DNA of 64,000 nt. It comes from an uncultured Bacteroidota bacterium (GTDB lineage Bacteria; Bacteroidota; Bacteroidia; B-17B0; Aurantibacillaceae). Within the stretch, counting starts at the first letter, position 1. Every line of letters begins with the position of its first letter. The stretch covers positions 1-64,000 of the forward strand of contig CAILKE010000057.1 in NCBI GenBank assembly GCA_903834765.1. Direction: 5' to 3'. A program made the translations under genes and the position numbers. Below are positions 18,301 through 26,441 of this stretch, piece after piece. Under the pieces are notes generated by a model. It was not told the origin of the DNA, searched no databases, and saw only the letters and a program-made list of their open reading frames with translations.

Positions 18301-18693
18301 GAGTTAGATAACATCACTAAGGCAGAAGACTTAGTAGTATTTGAAAATAATTTACGAGATCGTTTTGGTCCTGTGCCTGTTGAAGCTTCTGAATTGATCA
18401 ATGTGGTTCGTATGCGTTGGGCAGCCATGCCATTAGGTTTCGAAAAAATCACCTTGAAGAATAATAAAATGCTATGTTATTTTTTAAGTAAGCAAGACAG
18501 CGATTATTACAACTCCCCCATGTTTAAGGGCGTGATGTTGTACGCACAAAAAAATCCAAATCGGAGCGCACTGAAAGAACAAAATAATAAACTTTGGCTG
18601 ACGATTGAATACGTGAAAAGTGTGGATGAAGCCATCGTTGTTTTGGAAAAAATTTCAGCGATGATCGTTGTTCCTAAAGACGAATTAGTTTAA
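15319..18693 (+). CDS. mfd: Transcription-repair coupling factor
   Basis: Mfd removes RNA polymerase stalled at DNA lesions and recruits UvrA. Its 1124 residues agree with the family. The N-terminal third is the UvrB-homology region (VSEPGQYAIRGGIVDVYSF). The RNA polymerase interaction domain begins near 432 (GDFVTHIDHGIGRFGGL). The helicase has Walker A CGDVGFGKTEIA, DEExQ box DEEQKFGVG, motif III TATPIPRTLQFSLMGARDLS, and motifs V-VI with a QMRGRVGRS box. The TRCF C-terminal domain follows. ATG 15319 lies 17 bp after the Bro-N stop. The coding end overlaps the convergent exonuclease gene by 4 bp. Confidence 0.97.
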   Translation: MWWNGKFIGELKQKQVNLNTSVFISGLRGSSFAFLINDLFQNTTSNYVIVCNDKERAAYVLNDLQALLPEKHILYFPESYKVPYKEEKTSNASVQERAEVLSQLSKENYSGIVVTYATALAEKVASKSSLNKNTLVIKKGDKLSIEFIEEFLISYDFELCDFVSEPGQYAIRGGIVDVYSFAHEIPYRIELFGNDVDAIKSFDPATQLSNHTYDFVTIIPNIQSNQVIEVRKPIFDYFSEDTVICFDDVILSKDEISKQFEKTEKAFAHLTGEIKHLPPHELYITGEDFLALIKPFHIIEYGLMAHIASQEVSFNQSQQPQFNKNFEMLINDLKANKTKGYKNYLTTDNSKQAERLHTIFNDILSKEHRNFDSLIEHVKINIHEGFIDHDLKIACYTDHQIFERYHRFHLKETRYKTSESLTLKEILSLNPGDFVTHIDHGIGRFGGLVKINANGKQQEAVKLVYKDNDFLYVSIHSLHRISKYTGKEGNVPRIDKIGSTTWSTLKQKTKKNVKEVAYDLIKLYAKRKAQAGHRFLQDNYLQHELEASFIYEDTPDQNKVTQDVKRDMEKPHPMDRLVCGDVGFGKTEIAIRAAFKAVCDSKQVAILVPTTILAYQHYKTFSERLKDLPCTVSYINRFRTAKEVKEILTKTSEGKIDILIGTHKIVGKDVKFKDLGLLIIDEEQKFGVGIKDKLKLFKSTVDTLTLTATPIPRTLQFSLMGARDLSVISTPPANRYPVQTELISFSEEAIRDAISYELNRGGQVYFVHNKVQNITEVAGIIQRLVPEARVTFGHGQMDGDKLEETMLAFIEGEYDVLVATTIIESGLDISNANTIIINDSQNFGLSDLHQMRGRVGRSNKKAFCYLLTPPFINLTEEARKRLKAIVEFSDLGSGFQIAMRDLDIRGAGNLLGGEQSGFINDMGFDTYMKILNEAIEELKQEDWYKETVDDASESTDKSVFSRQFVKETVVDTDLSLLIPDTYVSNLTERLLLYRELDNITKAEDLVVFENNLRDRFGPVPVEASELINVVRMRWAAMPLGFEKITLKNNKMLCYFLSKQDSDYYNSPMFKGVMLYAQKNPNRSALKEQNNKLWLTIEYVKSVDEAIVVLEKISAMIVVPKDELV

Positions 18694-19400
18694 GGTTTAA
18701 ATTCAATTATAATAGGGTTATGATCGCTAGACTCTTTCCAGCTTTCATATTTCCCTATATCGAATTTAATCAACTTGTCTGCAAATTTTTTAGGAGCAAA
18801 ACAATAATCGATGTGATATGATTTATCAATTTTTCTATGAAGATAGAACGTTGGTTGTGTTTCCTTACCTTGTTCTTCTTTAGTGTATTTATGATAAAGG
18901 CTTTCAATTCCTAGCTGGGATAATTCTTCAACAACGTCTGAATGATTCCACCACCTATCCCATTCGTCCCAAATTTTATTACTATTAAAATCTCCAATTA
19001 GAATAGCATTTCCAATTTTGTCTTTATTGATTTGTAGATATTTCCATAACTGACCAATGTAACCAAAATTTGGAGAATTATTTTGATGCGTCCAAATTGC
19101 TAAAAAATCGATTTCATTATTTATAGAAAATGGAAGAAAGTATTTTACCGAATGGTCTTTATAAGTATTTGACCAATCCAATTTTTTTAAAAGTAAATTG
19201 TTTTTTGCAAAAACTCCGATACCTTTATTTTTTGTATCTCCTATCCATAAATAATTACCAGCCCAATTCAAATAGTTAGTATCATTTGATTCATTTGGAT
19301 TTTCACATTCTTGGATTATAAATATGTCTGCATTTATTTCCTCAAGTTTATGGTATTTTTTTCTTAAGGCTCCATTGCAATTCCACGTTATTATTTTCAC
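18690..19400 (-). CDS. Endonuclease/exonuclease/phosphatase family protein
   Basis: The 236-residue protein has the metal-dependent EEP fold shared by exonuclease III and DNase I. Visible catalytic elements are ITWNCNG (Asn7), FIIQECE (metal Glu about 32), ILIGDFNSN (Asp and Asn near 143-145) and the C-terminal SDHNPI with Asp226 and His227. It appears to start with GTG at 19400 (GTG AAA ATA), since the EEP core begins immediately there. It converges on mfd with a 4-bp overlap. No signal peptide is seen, so it is probably an intracellular nuclease or phosphodiesterase; the exact substrate is unknown. Confidence 0.86.
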   Translation of the reverse strand: MKIITWNCNGALRKKYHKLEEINADIFIIQECENPNESNDTNYLNWAGNYLWIGDTKNKGIGVFAKNNLLLKKLDWSNTYKDHSVKYFLPFSINNEIDFLAIWTHQNNSPNFGYIGQLWKYLQINKDKIGNAILIGDFNSNKIWDEWDRWWNHSDVVEELSQLGIESLYHKYTKEEQGKETQPTFYLHRKIDKSYHIDYCFAPKKFADKLIKFDIGKYESWKESSDHNPIIIEFKP

Positions 19401-19450
19401 TTATATAAAATTTATTTTTACAGTTAAGCACTATATATTTAAATTGTTCA

Positions 19451-19897
19451 TCATTGCAACGTAATATCAAAGATCAAAACTGAATTAGCAGGAACACTTC
19501 CACTTGCTTGTGCACCATAGCCTAGAGCTGATGGAATCAATAATATTCCTTTTCCTCCGCCTTTTTTAAAATAAGGAATGCCTTCTTGCCATCCTTGAAT
19601 CACGGAACTTAAACTAATACTTAATCCGGAGGCGCTGCTTTGATCAAAGGAACTTCCGCTCGTAAAATAGCCTTTATAAATAACATTAACCGTGGAGTTA
19701 GCCGCTGGATTGGCACCCGTACCTATTGTTTTGATCACATAGTACAAACCTGAACCTGTAGCAATGGCATTCAATTGATGATCGGAGATGTACTGCTTAA
19801 TTATATCATCATCAACCGCTGCCTGATTAACGGTGGGTGTTTTTTTACACGACACAGATAATATGATTATTAGTAAGAGTGCTAGGCAGTTTTTCAT
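19451..19897 (-). CDS. FKBP-type peptidyl-prolyl isomerase lipoprotein
   Basis: This is a 148-residue lipoprotein with an N-terminal LSVSC lipobox (Cys17) after MKNCLALLLIIILS. An FKBP domain follows: VNVIYKGYFTSGSSFDQS, VIQGWQEGIPYFKKGGGKG and IPSALGYGAQASGSVPANS, covering most active-site segments. It would catalyse prolyl isomerisation and assist folding in the periplasm or at the outer membrane. An in-frame ATG 17 codons upstream (19948) lies inside a repeated palindrome and would bury the lipobox, so ATG 19897 is preferred. Confidence 0.92.
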   Translation of the reverse strand: MKNCLALLLIIILSVSCKKTPTVNQAAVDDDIIKQYISDHQLNAIATGSGLYYVIKTIGTGANPAANSTVNVIYKGYFTSGSSFDQSSASGLSISLSSVIQGWQEGIPYFKKGGGKGILLIPSALGYGAQASGSVPANSVLIFDITLQ

Positions 19898-19946
19898 TTT
19901 GTAATTTAAATTTAATTGTATGATGCTTCGGTTTGCTTGTCCCGTC

Positions 19947-20014
19947 ATGCTGTCACGCTATAGCGTGACAGCATCTCTATTTAATGCGAGACCCAGAATC
20001 ACGCTATAGCGTGA
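19947..20014. repeat. Paired REP-like palindromes
   Basis: Positions 19947-19974 form a perfect 28-bp palindrome centred on CACGCTATAGCGTG. Positions 19999-20014 (TCACGCTATAGCGTGA) form a second 16-bp palindrome with the same core. They fill the gap between the FKBP and flavoprotein genes, are more GC-rich than their surroundings and resemble dispersed repetitive extragenic palindromes. Confidence 0.75.
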
Positions 20015-20027
20015 CAGGGTGACATCA

Positions 20028-21719
20028 TTAAGCCTCAATCATTTCTTCGTTATAAAACCAGGTTTTTGCAACGTCTGATTGTATGGCAGGATCTACCAAT
20101 AAACCATTTACATGATCTTCTTCTTGATACGGAATTTTTAAATCCATGATGTATGGATCAACTTTAATATCTAAAGCAGTTCCATTAACTTGATTACTAA
20201 CTAAACGAAATACTTCAGCGGCAACATTCTCTAAAACACCCATATTTTCAGCTACTACAGCTACAATATTTGTTAAGCCATGAATGGTATCGATACCTCT
20301 TTGGAATTTTTTCAAGTAATCTAAATCCAATGGATCGATGTAGCGATTATTGAATGTTTTGTTTTCGTGTGGTAACCAATCTAAAAATAAATCTTGTACC
20401 GCTTTATTTAATTTTCCAAATTTACGTCCTAAACTTTTTTCAGAAACAAATAATTCTTTCAATACTTTTAAATCGGTAAAGCCATGATTTGTAAATAATA
20501 AACAAGGTACCGACCAGTATATAGCCCAATCCCAAAATATTTTCACGACCATAATTTGTGCGCTTCCCATCAATTTATATTTATCCTGATAAATTGGTAA
20601 CCAGCTTGTAAACCACGATAAATGCGTTTGTTCATAGATTTGTGCACGCACCGAAATGTCTTCACCTTTTTTATCTCTTAAAATTAAATCGCTTAACCAA
20701 GTATTATTTAATGAAATAAAATCACTGCCCGGCGAATAGAACGGATCTAAAAAGGCACCAGCTTCGCCTGTTACAGCCCACTTATCAGACGAATAAATGC
20801 GACCACTATCGTGTGCAAAATGTTTCAAGATTCTGAAATCCATTAAATCTTCCTTAGGTGGGCAAACATGTTTCAAGGCCTGAGGCTCATGTTTTTCTAC
20901 CCATTTAAGTGCTTTTTCGTAAGTATTGATTGTCTCAAACGGATGTATGTCTTCGTCAGCAACAATACCTATGCTCGTATTTTTTGAACCTAAAGGAATG
21001 ATCCATAACCAATAACCTTTATCCATAAAATGTACCGTACTCAAGTAACGTAATTTTGGCGCTAAAAATGTTTTCCACTTTTCATTTGCACTCCACTCAT
21101 CAATATCAATCACACCTTTTACTCTAAACCAAACTGCATTCACATTATGAGGCGCTTCTTTGGCAAAGCCCATTTTTCTCTTTAATAGGCTAATACGGCT
21201 CGTTGCATCTACAACCCATTTACCAATTGCTTTTTTATCTTCGCGCTCGTGTGCATAAATCACTTCGTGTAATCCGTCATCATTAATTTTAAAATTAACG
21301 TCTTTAGCACGCGCTGCTAAAATAAAATCTGTGCCTAAGGATTTAGTGTATTTTTCCAAATAATTTTCAAAGGTACCTCTATCTAATTGATGACTTGGAA
21401 CAGGGAGTTTCAAACGAGGTCCTAATTCAACACGATTAGATAATTCATCTTTTTTTCCATCTGTAAAAAAGAATCTCAAACCGTGTTTTGGTAATTCAAA
21501 TTCTTCCAAATAATCTTTCAAGCCCAATACTTCTCTATAATAATGTGTGGCTAATTCAACGGTTGACTCGCCTACCTTGTGAGCACCTATCGGCGCTGCT
21601 TTATCTCTGCTTTCTAATATTAAAATAGAAACATCAGGGTTTGCTTGTTTCAGTTGAATGGATAGGGTTAGCCCGGCTAAACCGCCACCAGCAATAATTA
21701 CATCGTATTGTTTTTGCAT
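20028..21719 (-). CDS. Flavin-dependent halogenase-like FAD oxidoreductase
   Basis: The 563-residue protein has an N-terminal FAD-binding GGGLAG (11-16). It also has hallmarks of flavin-dependent halogenases: KVGEST (48-53), Lys78 in LPKHGLRF, at the position of the catalytic Lys79 of tryptophan halogenase PrnA, and W237-L-W-I-I-P242, matching the WxWxIP motif. DPFYSPGSD (325-333) corresponds to the family's FAD-contact segment. The C-terminal about 180 residues are unfamiliar. Halogenases need a flavin reductase; none is adjacent, although a flavin reductase-like gene lies at 57127-57972. Relatives without halogenase activity exist, so the function is a candidate only. ATG 21719 is the start. 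Confidence 0.78.
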   Translation of the reverse strand: MQKQYDVIIAGGGLAGLTLSIQLKQANPDVSILILESRDKAAPIGAHKVGESTVELATHYYREVLGLKDYLEEFELPKHGLRFFFTDGKKDELSNRVELGPRLKLPVPSHQLDRGTFENYLEKYTKSLGTDFILAARAKDVNFKINDDGLHEVIYAHEREDKKAIGKWVVDATSRISLLKRKMGFAKEAPHNVNAVWFRVKGVIDIDEWSANEKWKTFLAPKLRYLSTVHFMDKGYWLWIIPLGSKNTSIGIVADEDIHPFETINTYEKALKWVEKHEPQALKHVCPPKEDLMDFRILKHFAHDSGRIYSSDKWAVTGEAGAFLDPFYSPGSDFISLNNTWLSDLILRDKKGEDISVRAQIYEQTHLSWFTSWLPIYQDKYKLMGSAQIMVVKIFWDWAIYWSVPCLLFTNHGFTDLKVLKELFVSEKSLGRKFGKLNKAVQDLFLDWLPHENKTFNNRYIDPLDLDYLKKFQRGIDTIHGLTNIVAVVAENMGVLENVAAEVFRLVSNQVNGTALDIKVDPYIMDLKIPYQEEDHVNGLLVDPAIQSDVAKTWFYNEEMIEA

Positions 21720-21886
21720 GAGTTTTTTATTTGTATTCTAACAAAAATACATAGTTTTTTGTTATGTTTTTAGATCAATACTTAAATTAACAAAACTACC
21801 GTAAATTTGTTTAAATGATTGGTAATATTAAAGATAAAAGGGTGCCCAATTAGTATATTCGCACTTAATATTAAATAAATACATTT

Positions 21887-22315
21887 TTGTTAAAAAACCC
21901 TCACATACAGATTAGTAAAGCAATCGAACAGGATTTTGATTTTATTGTAAAGCATGTAAAATTATTTGATTTAGATAACCGTGACTTACATTTTCAACAA
22001 TTTACTGTCGCGAAATTGCATGATGATATTGTTGGCTTTGTAAGAATTCGTAAACACGAGGGTTGCGATGAGTTTTGTTCTTTAGGAATAATAGAAGCCT
22101 ATCGTAATCAAGGTATCGCAGAAGCTTTGATATTTGCACGTATCGAATTATCTACTCAGCCTATATATTTAGTGTGTATTATTCCGGAGTTCTTTGAGCC
22201 TTTAGGTTTTACAATCGTTACAGAGTATCCTCTTGAGATACTTGATAAACTAAATTACTGCATCAGCGAATTAACTGTGCTGGAGCCATACGTGGTGATG
22301 ACTTTGAGTCACTAG
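21887..22315 (+). CDS. GNAT-family N-acetyltransferase
   Basis: This 142-residue protein resembles the GNAT fold, including the acetyl-CoA binding motif A (SLGIIEAYRNQGIAEALI, with R-N-Q-G-I-A as the pyrophosphate loop) and a strand-rich C-terminus (EFFEPLGF). There is no in-frame ATG before the domain; TTG at 21887 fits best, giving M-L-K-N-P-H-I-Q. The similarity to the ArgA-type GNAT domain is only suggestive, so the acceptor is unknown. It stands alone between a leftward flavoprotein and a rightward adenine deaminase gene. Confidence 0.8.
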   Translation: MLKNPHIQISKAIEQDFDFIVKHVKLFDLDNRDLHFQQFTVAKLHDDIVGFVRIRKHEGCDEFCSLGIIEAYRNQGIAEALIFARIELSTQPIYLVCIIPEFFEPLGFTIVTEYPLEILDKLNYCISELTVLEPYVVMTLSH

Positions 22316-22319
22316 TGAT

Positions 22320-22430
22320 TTTTTAACGCCGAGTTACAGAGTAAAAGAGGACTCAGAGAGTTTTTGAAATATAAAAAATTACTCTGCGAACTCTTAATAC
22401 TCAAAGTCTTTGTGTTGAATAAATTATACG
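22320..22430. repeat. Degenerate GC-box repeat remnant
   Basis: The stretch holds degenerate, mirrored copies of a CTCTGCG/CGCAGAG-like theme (for example ACTCAGAGAG near 22350 and ACTCTGCGAACTC near 22380). A related piece, CTCTGCGTCTT, lies at 37487-37500. The pattern looks like decayed extragenic repeat units. Confidence 0.35.
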
Positions 22431-22474
22431 CAGCATAGTTGAGAACAAATGTTATTTTTACTTAAAAATTGCTT

Positions 22475-24097
22475 ATGCTTATCAAATCAAATTTAATAGA
22501 TGTGGTTTCTAAAGAAACCTATCCTGCAGAAATTACGATTGAAAATAATATTATTGTTTCAATCAAACGAATTAACGAAACGCTTCATACCTATATATTA
22601 CCTGGTTTTGTGGATGCGCACGTACATGTAGAAAGTAGTATGTTAGTGCCTACAGAATTTGCTCGCATTGCTGTAACACATGGAACAGTTGGTACTATCT
22701 CTGATCCACATGAAATAGCAAACGTTCTTGGAGTTGCAGGAGTTGATTACATGATCGAGAATGCTAAGCAGGTACCTTTTCATTTTTATTTTGGAGCGCC
22801 CTCTTGCGTGCCAGCTACTAATTTTGAAACAGCAGGAGCAGTGATTGATTCCAATGATATAGATCAACTATTAGTACGACCTGAAATTTTGTATTTGGCA
22901 GAGATGATGAATTTCCCTGGAGTGATTCATCAAGATGAAGAAGTCTTGAAAAAATTAGCTTCTGCTAAAAAACATGGCAAGCCTATTGATGGCCATGCGC
23001 CGGGTTTAATGGGAGATGATATGAGACATTATTTCAATGCAGGCATCACAACCGACCACGAATGTTTTGGTTACATGGAAGCCTTAGAAAAATTACAACA
23101 CGGTGTTAAAGTATTGATACGAGAAGGTTCTGCGGCTAAAAATTTCGAGACTTTAATTTCTTTACTGAAAGATTATCCAGAGCAGATCATGTTTTGTTGT
23201 GATGATAAACATCCCGATAATTTAATTGAATCTCATATCAACGATCATGTGAAGCGTGCATTGAAAGAAGGACATGATTTATACCATGTCTTAAGAGCAG
23301 CTTCATATAATGTTGTCAAGCATTATAACTTAACGATTGGTTTATTGCAAGTAGGTGATAGTGCTGATTTTATTGAGATTGATAATTTAAAAGACTTCAC
23401 AATTTTAAAAACGTATATCAGTGGAACGCTAGTTGCTGAAAACGGTTTATCATTTTTGAAATCCGTCAATGCGCCCATCGTTAATAATTTCAACTGTAGT
23501 TTAAAAACAGCCGATGATTTTAAATTAAAAGGAGAAGGTGATAAGATACGAGTGATTGAAGTATTAGACGGGCAATTAGTAACAGATGAATTATTTATAC
23601 AATCCTTTGTAGTTAATGGTTTTGCAGAATCGAACATAGAAGAGGATATTTTAAAAATAGCTGTGGTAAACCGTTATAGCGATACACCTATTGCGAAAGC
23701 TTTTATTAAAAACATAGGATTAAAACAAGGCGCTATTGCTAGTTGCGTAGCACACGATTGCCATAATATTGTCGTGGTTGGAACCAATGATGAAGATATG
23801 TGCAAGGCTGTGAATTTAATTATCAATGCCAAAGGTGGTATTTCTCTAGCAAATAAAGAAGAAGCGATGGTGTTAGAATTGCCTATCGCTGGTATCATGA
23901 CCAACCAACCTGCAGAAATAGTGGCTGAAGCTTATACCAAATTAGATAAACGCGCCAAAGCCTTAGGAAGCAAATTACGCGCTCCATACATGAGTTTATC
24001 TTTTATGGCATTGCTTGTAATCCCTGAATTAAAGCTTAGCGACAAAGGTTTGTTTAATGGAAAAACCTTTCAGTTTACGGATGTGTTTGTGAAATAA
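22475..24097 (+). CDS. ade: Adenine deaminase
   Basis: This enzyme converts adenine to hypoxanthine in purine salvage. The 540-residue protein is an amidohydrolase with metal ligands in LPGFVDAHVHVESSM (His49 and His51), followed by GTISDPHEIANVLG and the family-specific DGHAPG and TTDHECFG segments. The C-terminal part has the ADE-type VAHDCHNIVVVGTN segment. The longest frame begins at TTG 22469 two codons earlier; ATG 22475 is chosen. Length agrees with bacterial AdeC (about 540-590). No purine gene is adjacent. Confidence 0.95.
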   Translation: MLIKSNLIDVVSKETYPAEITIENNIIVSIKRINETLHTYILPGFVDAHVHVESSMLVPTEFARIAVTHGTVGTISDPHEIANVLGVAGVDYMIENAKQVPFHFYFGAPSCVPATNFETAGAVIDSNDIDQLLVRPEILYLAEMMNFPGVIHQDEEVLKKLASAKKHGKPIDGHAPGLMGDDMRHYFNAGITTDHECFGYMEALEKLQHGVKVLIREGSAAKNFETLISLLKDYPEQIMFCCDDKHPDNLIESHINDHVKRALKEGHDLYHVLRAASYNVVKHYNLTIGLLQVGDSADFIEIDNLKDFTILKTYISGTLVAENGLSFLKSVNAPIVNNFNCSLKTADDFKLKGEGDKIRVIEVLDGQLVTDELFIQSFVVNGFAESNIEEDILKIAVVNRYSDTPIAKAFIKNIGLKQGAIASCVAHDCHNIVVVGTNDEDMCKAVNLIINAKGGISLANKEEAMVLELPIAGIMTNQPAEIVAEAYTKLDKRAKALGSKLRAPYMSLSFMALLVIPELKLSDKGLFNGKTFQFTDVFVK

Positions 24098-24106
24098 ATA
24101 ATCGAT

Positions 24107-25285
24107 TTACAGCCCCATCAATTTCTCTAAGTAATGAAACTCTATACCGAAATAGGCTTTTGTTTCTTTTATTTTTTTTCGGATTTCTTCTTGCTGTTCT
24201 CGTGTTTTCAATTTCTTTTCAGCAACTATCATGACATTCTTTGGTGTATTAGCTTCTGATACAAATTCAAATACTTTGGTTGTATAGTCATAATACTCTA
24301 AAAGTAACGATCGCAAACCATCAGTAACCATCTCAGCCTGACGTTCTAGAAAGATTCCATGTTTTAGTAAAAAATCTAATTCATTTTTTGTTTTGTGCTT
24401 TTCTATCTCTTTACGTATTTGTTTATGGCAACAAGGCGCAACTACGATCAAATCAGCATTAGCCGTGATGCCTTTATAAATAGCATCATCAGTGGCTGTA
24501 TCGCAAGCGTGCAAGGCAATTAACACATTAGTGTCTTTTGCGTCATAGGCTTCTATGGTTCCTTCTACAAAATGAAGGTCTTTAAAATTTGATTTTTCTG
24601 CAATGCCATTACAGAGTTCAACCAGATCTTTTCTGAACTCAACACCGGTCACTTGAGTTTGTAGGTGTAATACATTACTTAAATAATCATATAAAGCAAA
24701 AGTCAAATAACCTTTACCTGCTCCCATATCGCTTACATGAAGGGTTTCGTGCTTTGATAAATTTTTGATTAAAGGACTTAATAATTCTACGTAATGATTG
24801 ATCTGTTTGAACTTATCTTGAGAATGATTATTTACTTTTCCTTTTTCGTCTGTAATATTTAATTGATGCAAATATGATTTACCATCTGAAACGATCAATC
24901 TGTTTTTTTGAGTATTGTGTTCCAAAGAAGGTAATTCTGTATGCGTTGCTTTGTTTTTCTTCAAGCTGGTTTTGTCTTTATTGATAAACTCAAACACCGA
25001 ATCAAACTCGATGGTAAAGAGTGTCGCTAACCTAAATGCACCCTGAGTAATAAAACCAGCGATGATAGCCACACCTTCTGAATATGCATAATTTTTTACA
25101 ATATCTTTGGTTTGATAGCGATATGTTATGCTCAATTTATCTTTTTGTTTAATCTGTATTTTCTTTACATAACAATTCTTCAAACCTTCTGTAAAACCTT
25201 TATAATTAGCCAACGACACTTTTATAAAGGTATTTTCGTCTAAGGATTTATTGAGTAAAGCAATAAATTGTTCTTGGTTCGTCAT
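24107..25285 (-). CDS. SAM-dependent methyltransferase, METTL25/Methyltransf_32-like
   Basis: The 392-residue protein has an about 150-residue N-terminal region of unknown fold and a C-terminal Rossmann methyltransferase. Motif I is VSDMGAGKGYLTF (about 184-196), motif II is VTGVEFRKDLV, motif IV-like VLIALHACDTATDD, and APCCHKQ follows. The LHACD and APCCH pair is characteristic of the Methyltransf_32 family (METTL25/RRNAD1). Bacterial members are uncharacterised; an RNA or protein substrate is possible. It starts with ATG and converges on the adenine deaminase gene with a 9-bp gap. Confidence 0.85.
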   Translation of the reverse strand: MTNQEQFIALLNKSLDENTFIKVSLANYKGFTEGLKNCYVKKIQIKQKDKLSITYRYQTKDIVKNYAYSEGVAIIAGFITQGAFRLATLFTIEFDSVFEFINKDKTSLKKNKATHTELPSLEHNTQKNRLIVSDGKSYLHQLNITDEKGKVNNHSQDKFKQINHYVELLSPLIKNLSKHETLHVSDMGAGKGYLTFALYDYLSNVLHLQTQVTGVEFRKDLVELCNGIAEKSNFKDLHFVEGTIEAYDAKDTNVLIALHACDTATDDAIYKGITANADLIVVAPCCHKQIRKEIEKHKTKNELDFLLKHGIFLERQAEMVTDGLRSLLLEYYDYTTKVFEFVSEANTPKNVMIVAEKKLKTREQQEEIRKKIKETKAYFGIEFHYLEKLMGL

Positions 25286-25410
25286 AACTGTTTTATTTAT
25301 TCGGTGAAGATACGTTAATCATTATTTAGTATGACAAATTACATGTTTTTTATCATTATTTATTTCTACATTTAAAGGTGATTATTTGTTTAATATTTTA
25401 ATAATATTCT

Positions 25411-26274
25411 ATGCACTCATGTTATAAGATAACAGTAGCAATCGTCTTAATTTTAGGGTTATCTTCTTTAGCTTTATTAGAAGGAGATGACGGACACTTT
25501 GTGTTTTTGCACGGGAAAAAGCAATATGTATTAGTACAAGGAACTGGTAATCCCACCGTTGTTTTTATTACAGGGAAGGGTAGACCACAAACTGATTTTA
25601 AAAAAGTATATAGTAAAATAAAAAAAGAGGTTCAGATATTTTCTTATGATAGAGCCAGTACTGGACAATCTCAAGCATTTAATAATGATCGAACAGTTGA
25701 TACGATGGCTTACGAATTAAATGAGTTATTGCTTAAAGAAAAAATTAAACCTCCGTTTATTTTGGTAGGTCATTCCCTTGGAACTTATATTATGAGGTGT
25801 TTCGTCAACATGTATCCAACTAGAGTTTCGGGATTAGTTTTTGTAGAACCGGCTCATGAATATGAATATCAGTATGGTTTAACACTCAGAACGGATTCTG
25901 ATAAAATAGTATTTAAGGATCAGTTTAAATCTTTCTTAAAAGTAACTGGAAAAACAAAAGGCAATCATATCGAATCTTTAAAATGCTTTGACTTTGATAG
26001 TCTTGGTTTTTCAACAAATCAGCGCATTTTAAAAAAAATAAATGTACCAACGACTATTCCTATGACGTTTATAATATCTACAGTTCCTGATGTAGAGAAT
26101 GATTATATCTCAAAAGAAATAGATTATAAAATAAATTATTTTAAAAATTGGCAAACACTTAATCCAAAAACATCTATCATCATAACTAATAAAAGTGGTT
26201 ATTTTATTCAGAAAGAAGAACCTAGCTTAGTTGTAGATGCTATTAAAGACATGATAGGTAAGGTTAAAAAATAA
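25411..26274 (+). CDS. Alpha/beta hydrolase, catalytic His replaced by Tyr
   Basis: This 287-residue protein has an N-terminal membrane anchor or signal (about 6-23), the strand FITGKGRPQ, FSYDRASTGQS and the nucleophile elbow GHSLGTY with Ser122. In relatives the catalytic His sits in a C-terminal SGHxIQxxxP motif; here it reads SGYFIQKEEP with Tyr264, encoded by TAT at 26200-26202. CAT would need a single base change, so the gene may be catalytically dead, recently mutated, or affected by a base error. Residue context otherwise looks intact. It probably acts at the membrane or in the periplasm. Confidence 0.83.
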   Translation: MHSCYKITVAIVLILGLSSLALLEGDDGHFVFLHGKKQYVLVQGTGNPTVVFITGKGRPQTDFKKVYSKIKKEVQIFSYDRASTGQSQAFNNDRTVDTMAYELNELLLKEKIKPPFILVGHSLGTYIMRCFVNMYPTRVSGLVFVEPAHEYEYQYGLTLRTDSDKIVFKDQFKSFLKVTGKTKGNHIESLKCFDFDSLGFSTNQRILKKINVPTTIPMTFIISTVPDVENDYISKEIDYKINYFKNWQTLNPKTSIIITNKSGYFIQKEEPSLVVDAIKDMIGKVKK

Positions 26275-26351
26275 TAATAATATTTAAAATAGTTGGGATC
26301 AATTTAGAATTATAACCAACACTTAAAAATTAATTTATTAAATTATAATCA

Positions 26352-26441
26352 TTGAAATATGAGGTTTTAGAAACCTTGTATCGTATTGCATCTGATCTGG
26401 AAATTTTGAAAAAAAATAAAAAGTTTAAGATAATTTATTAG
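26352..26441 (+). other. Possible very short coding fragment
   Basis: A 29-codon frame opening with TTG reads LKYEVLETLYRIASDL and ends [13 protein letters not shown] before TAG. Its amphipathic composition looks protein-like, but there is no recognised family, ATG or clear promoter, and it overlaps the last 17 bases of the thymidine kinase gene on the other strand. It contains the small hairpin AGGTTT-tag-AAACCT (26362-26376). It could be a remnant or chance. Confidence 0.2.

Noticed and set aside
19898-19948. Longer N-terminus of the FKBP lipoprotein
   Set aside because: The upstream ATG lies in a palindrome and would place 17 residues before the lipoprotein signal; ATG 19897 gives a normal lipobox.
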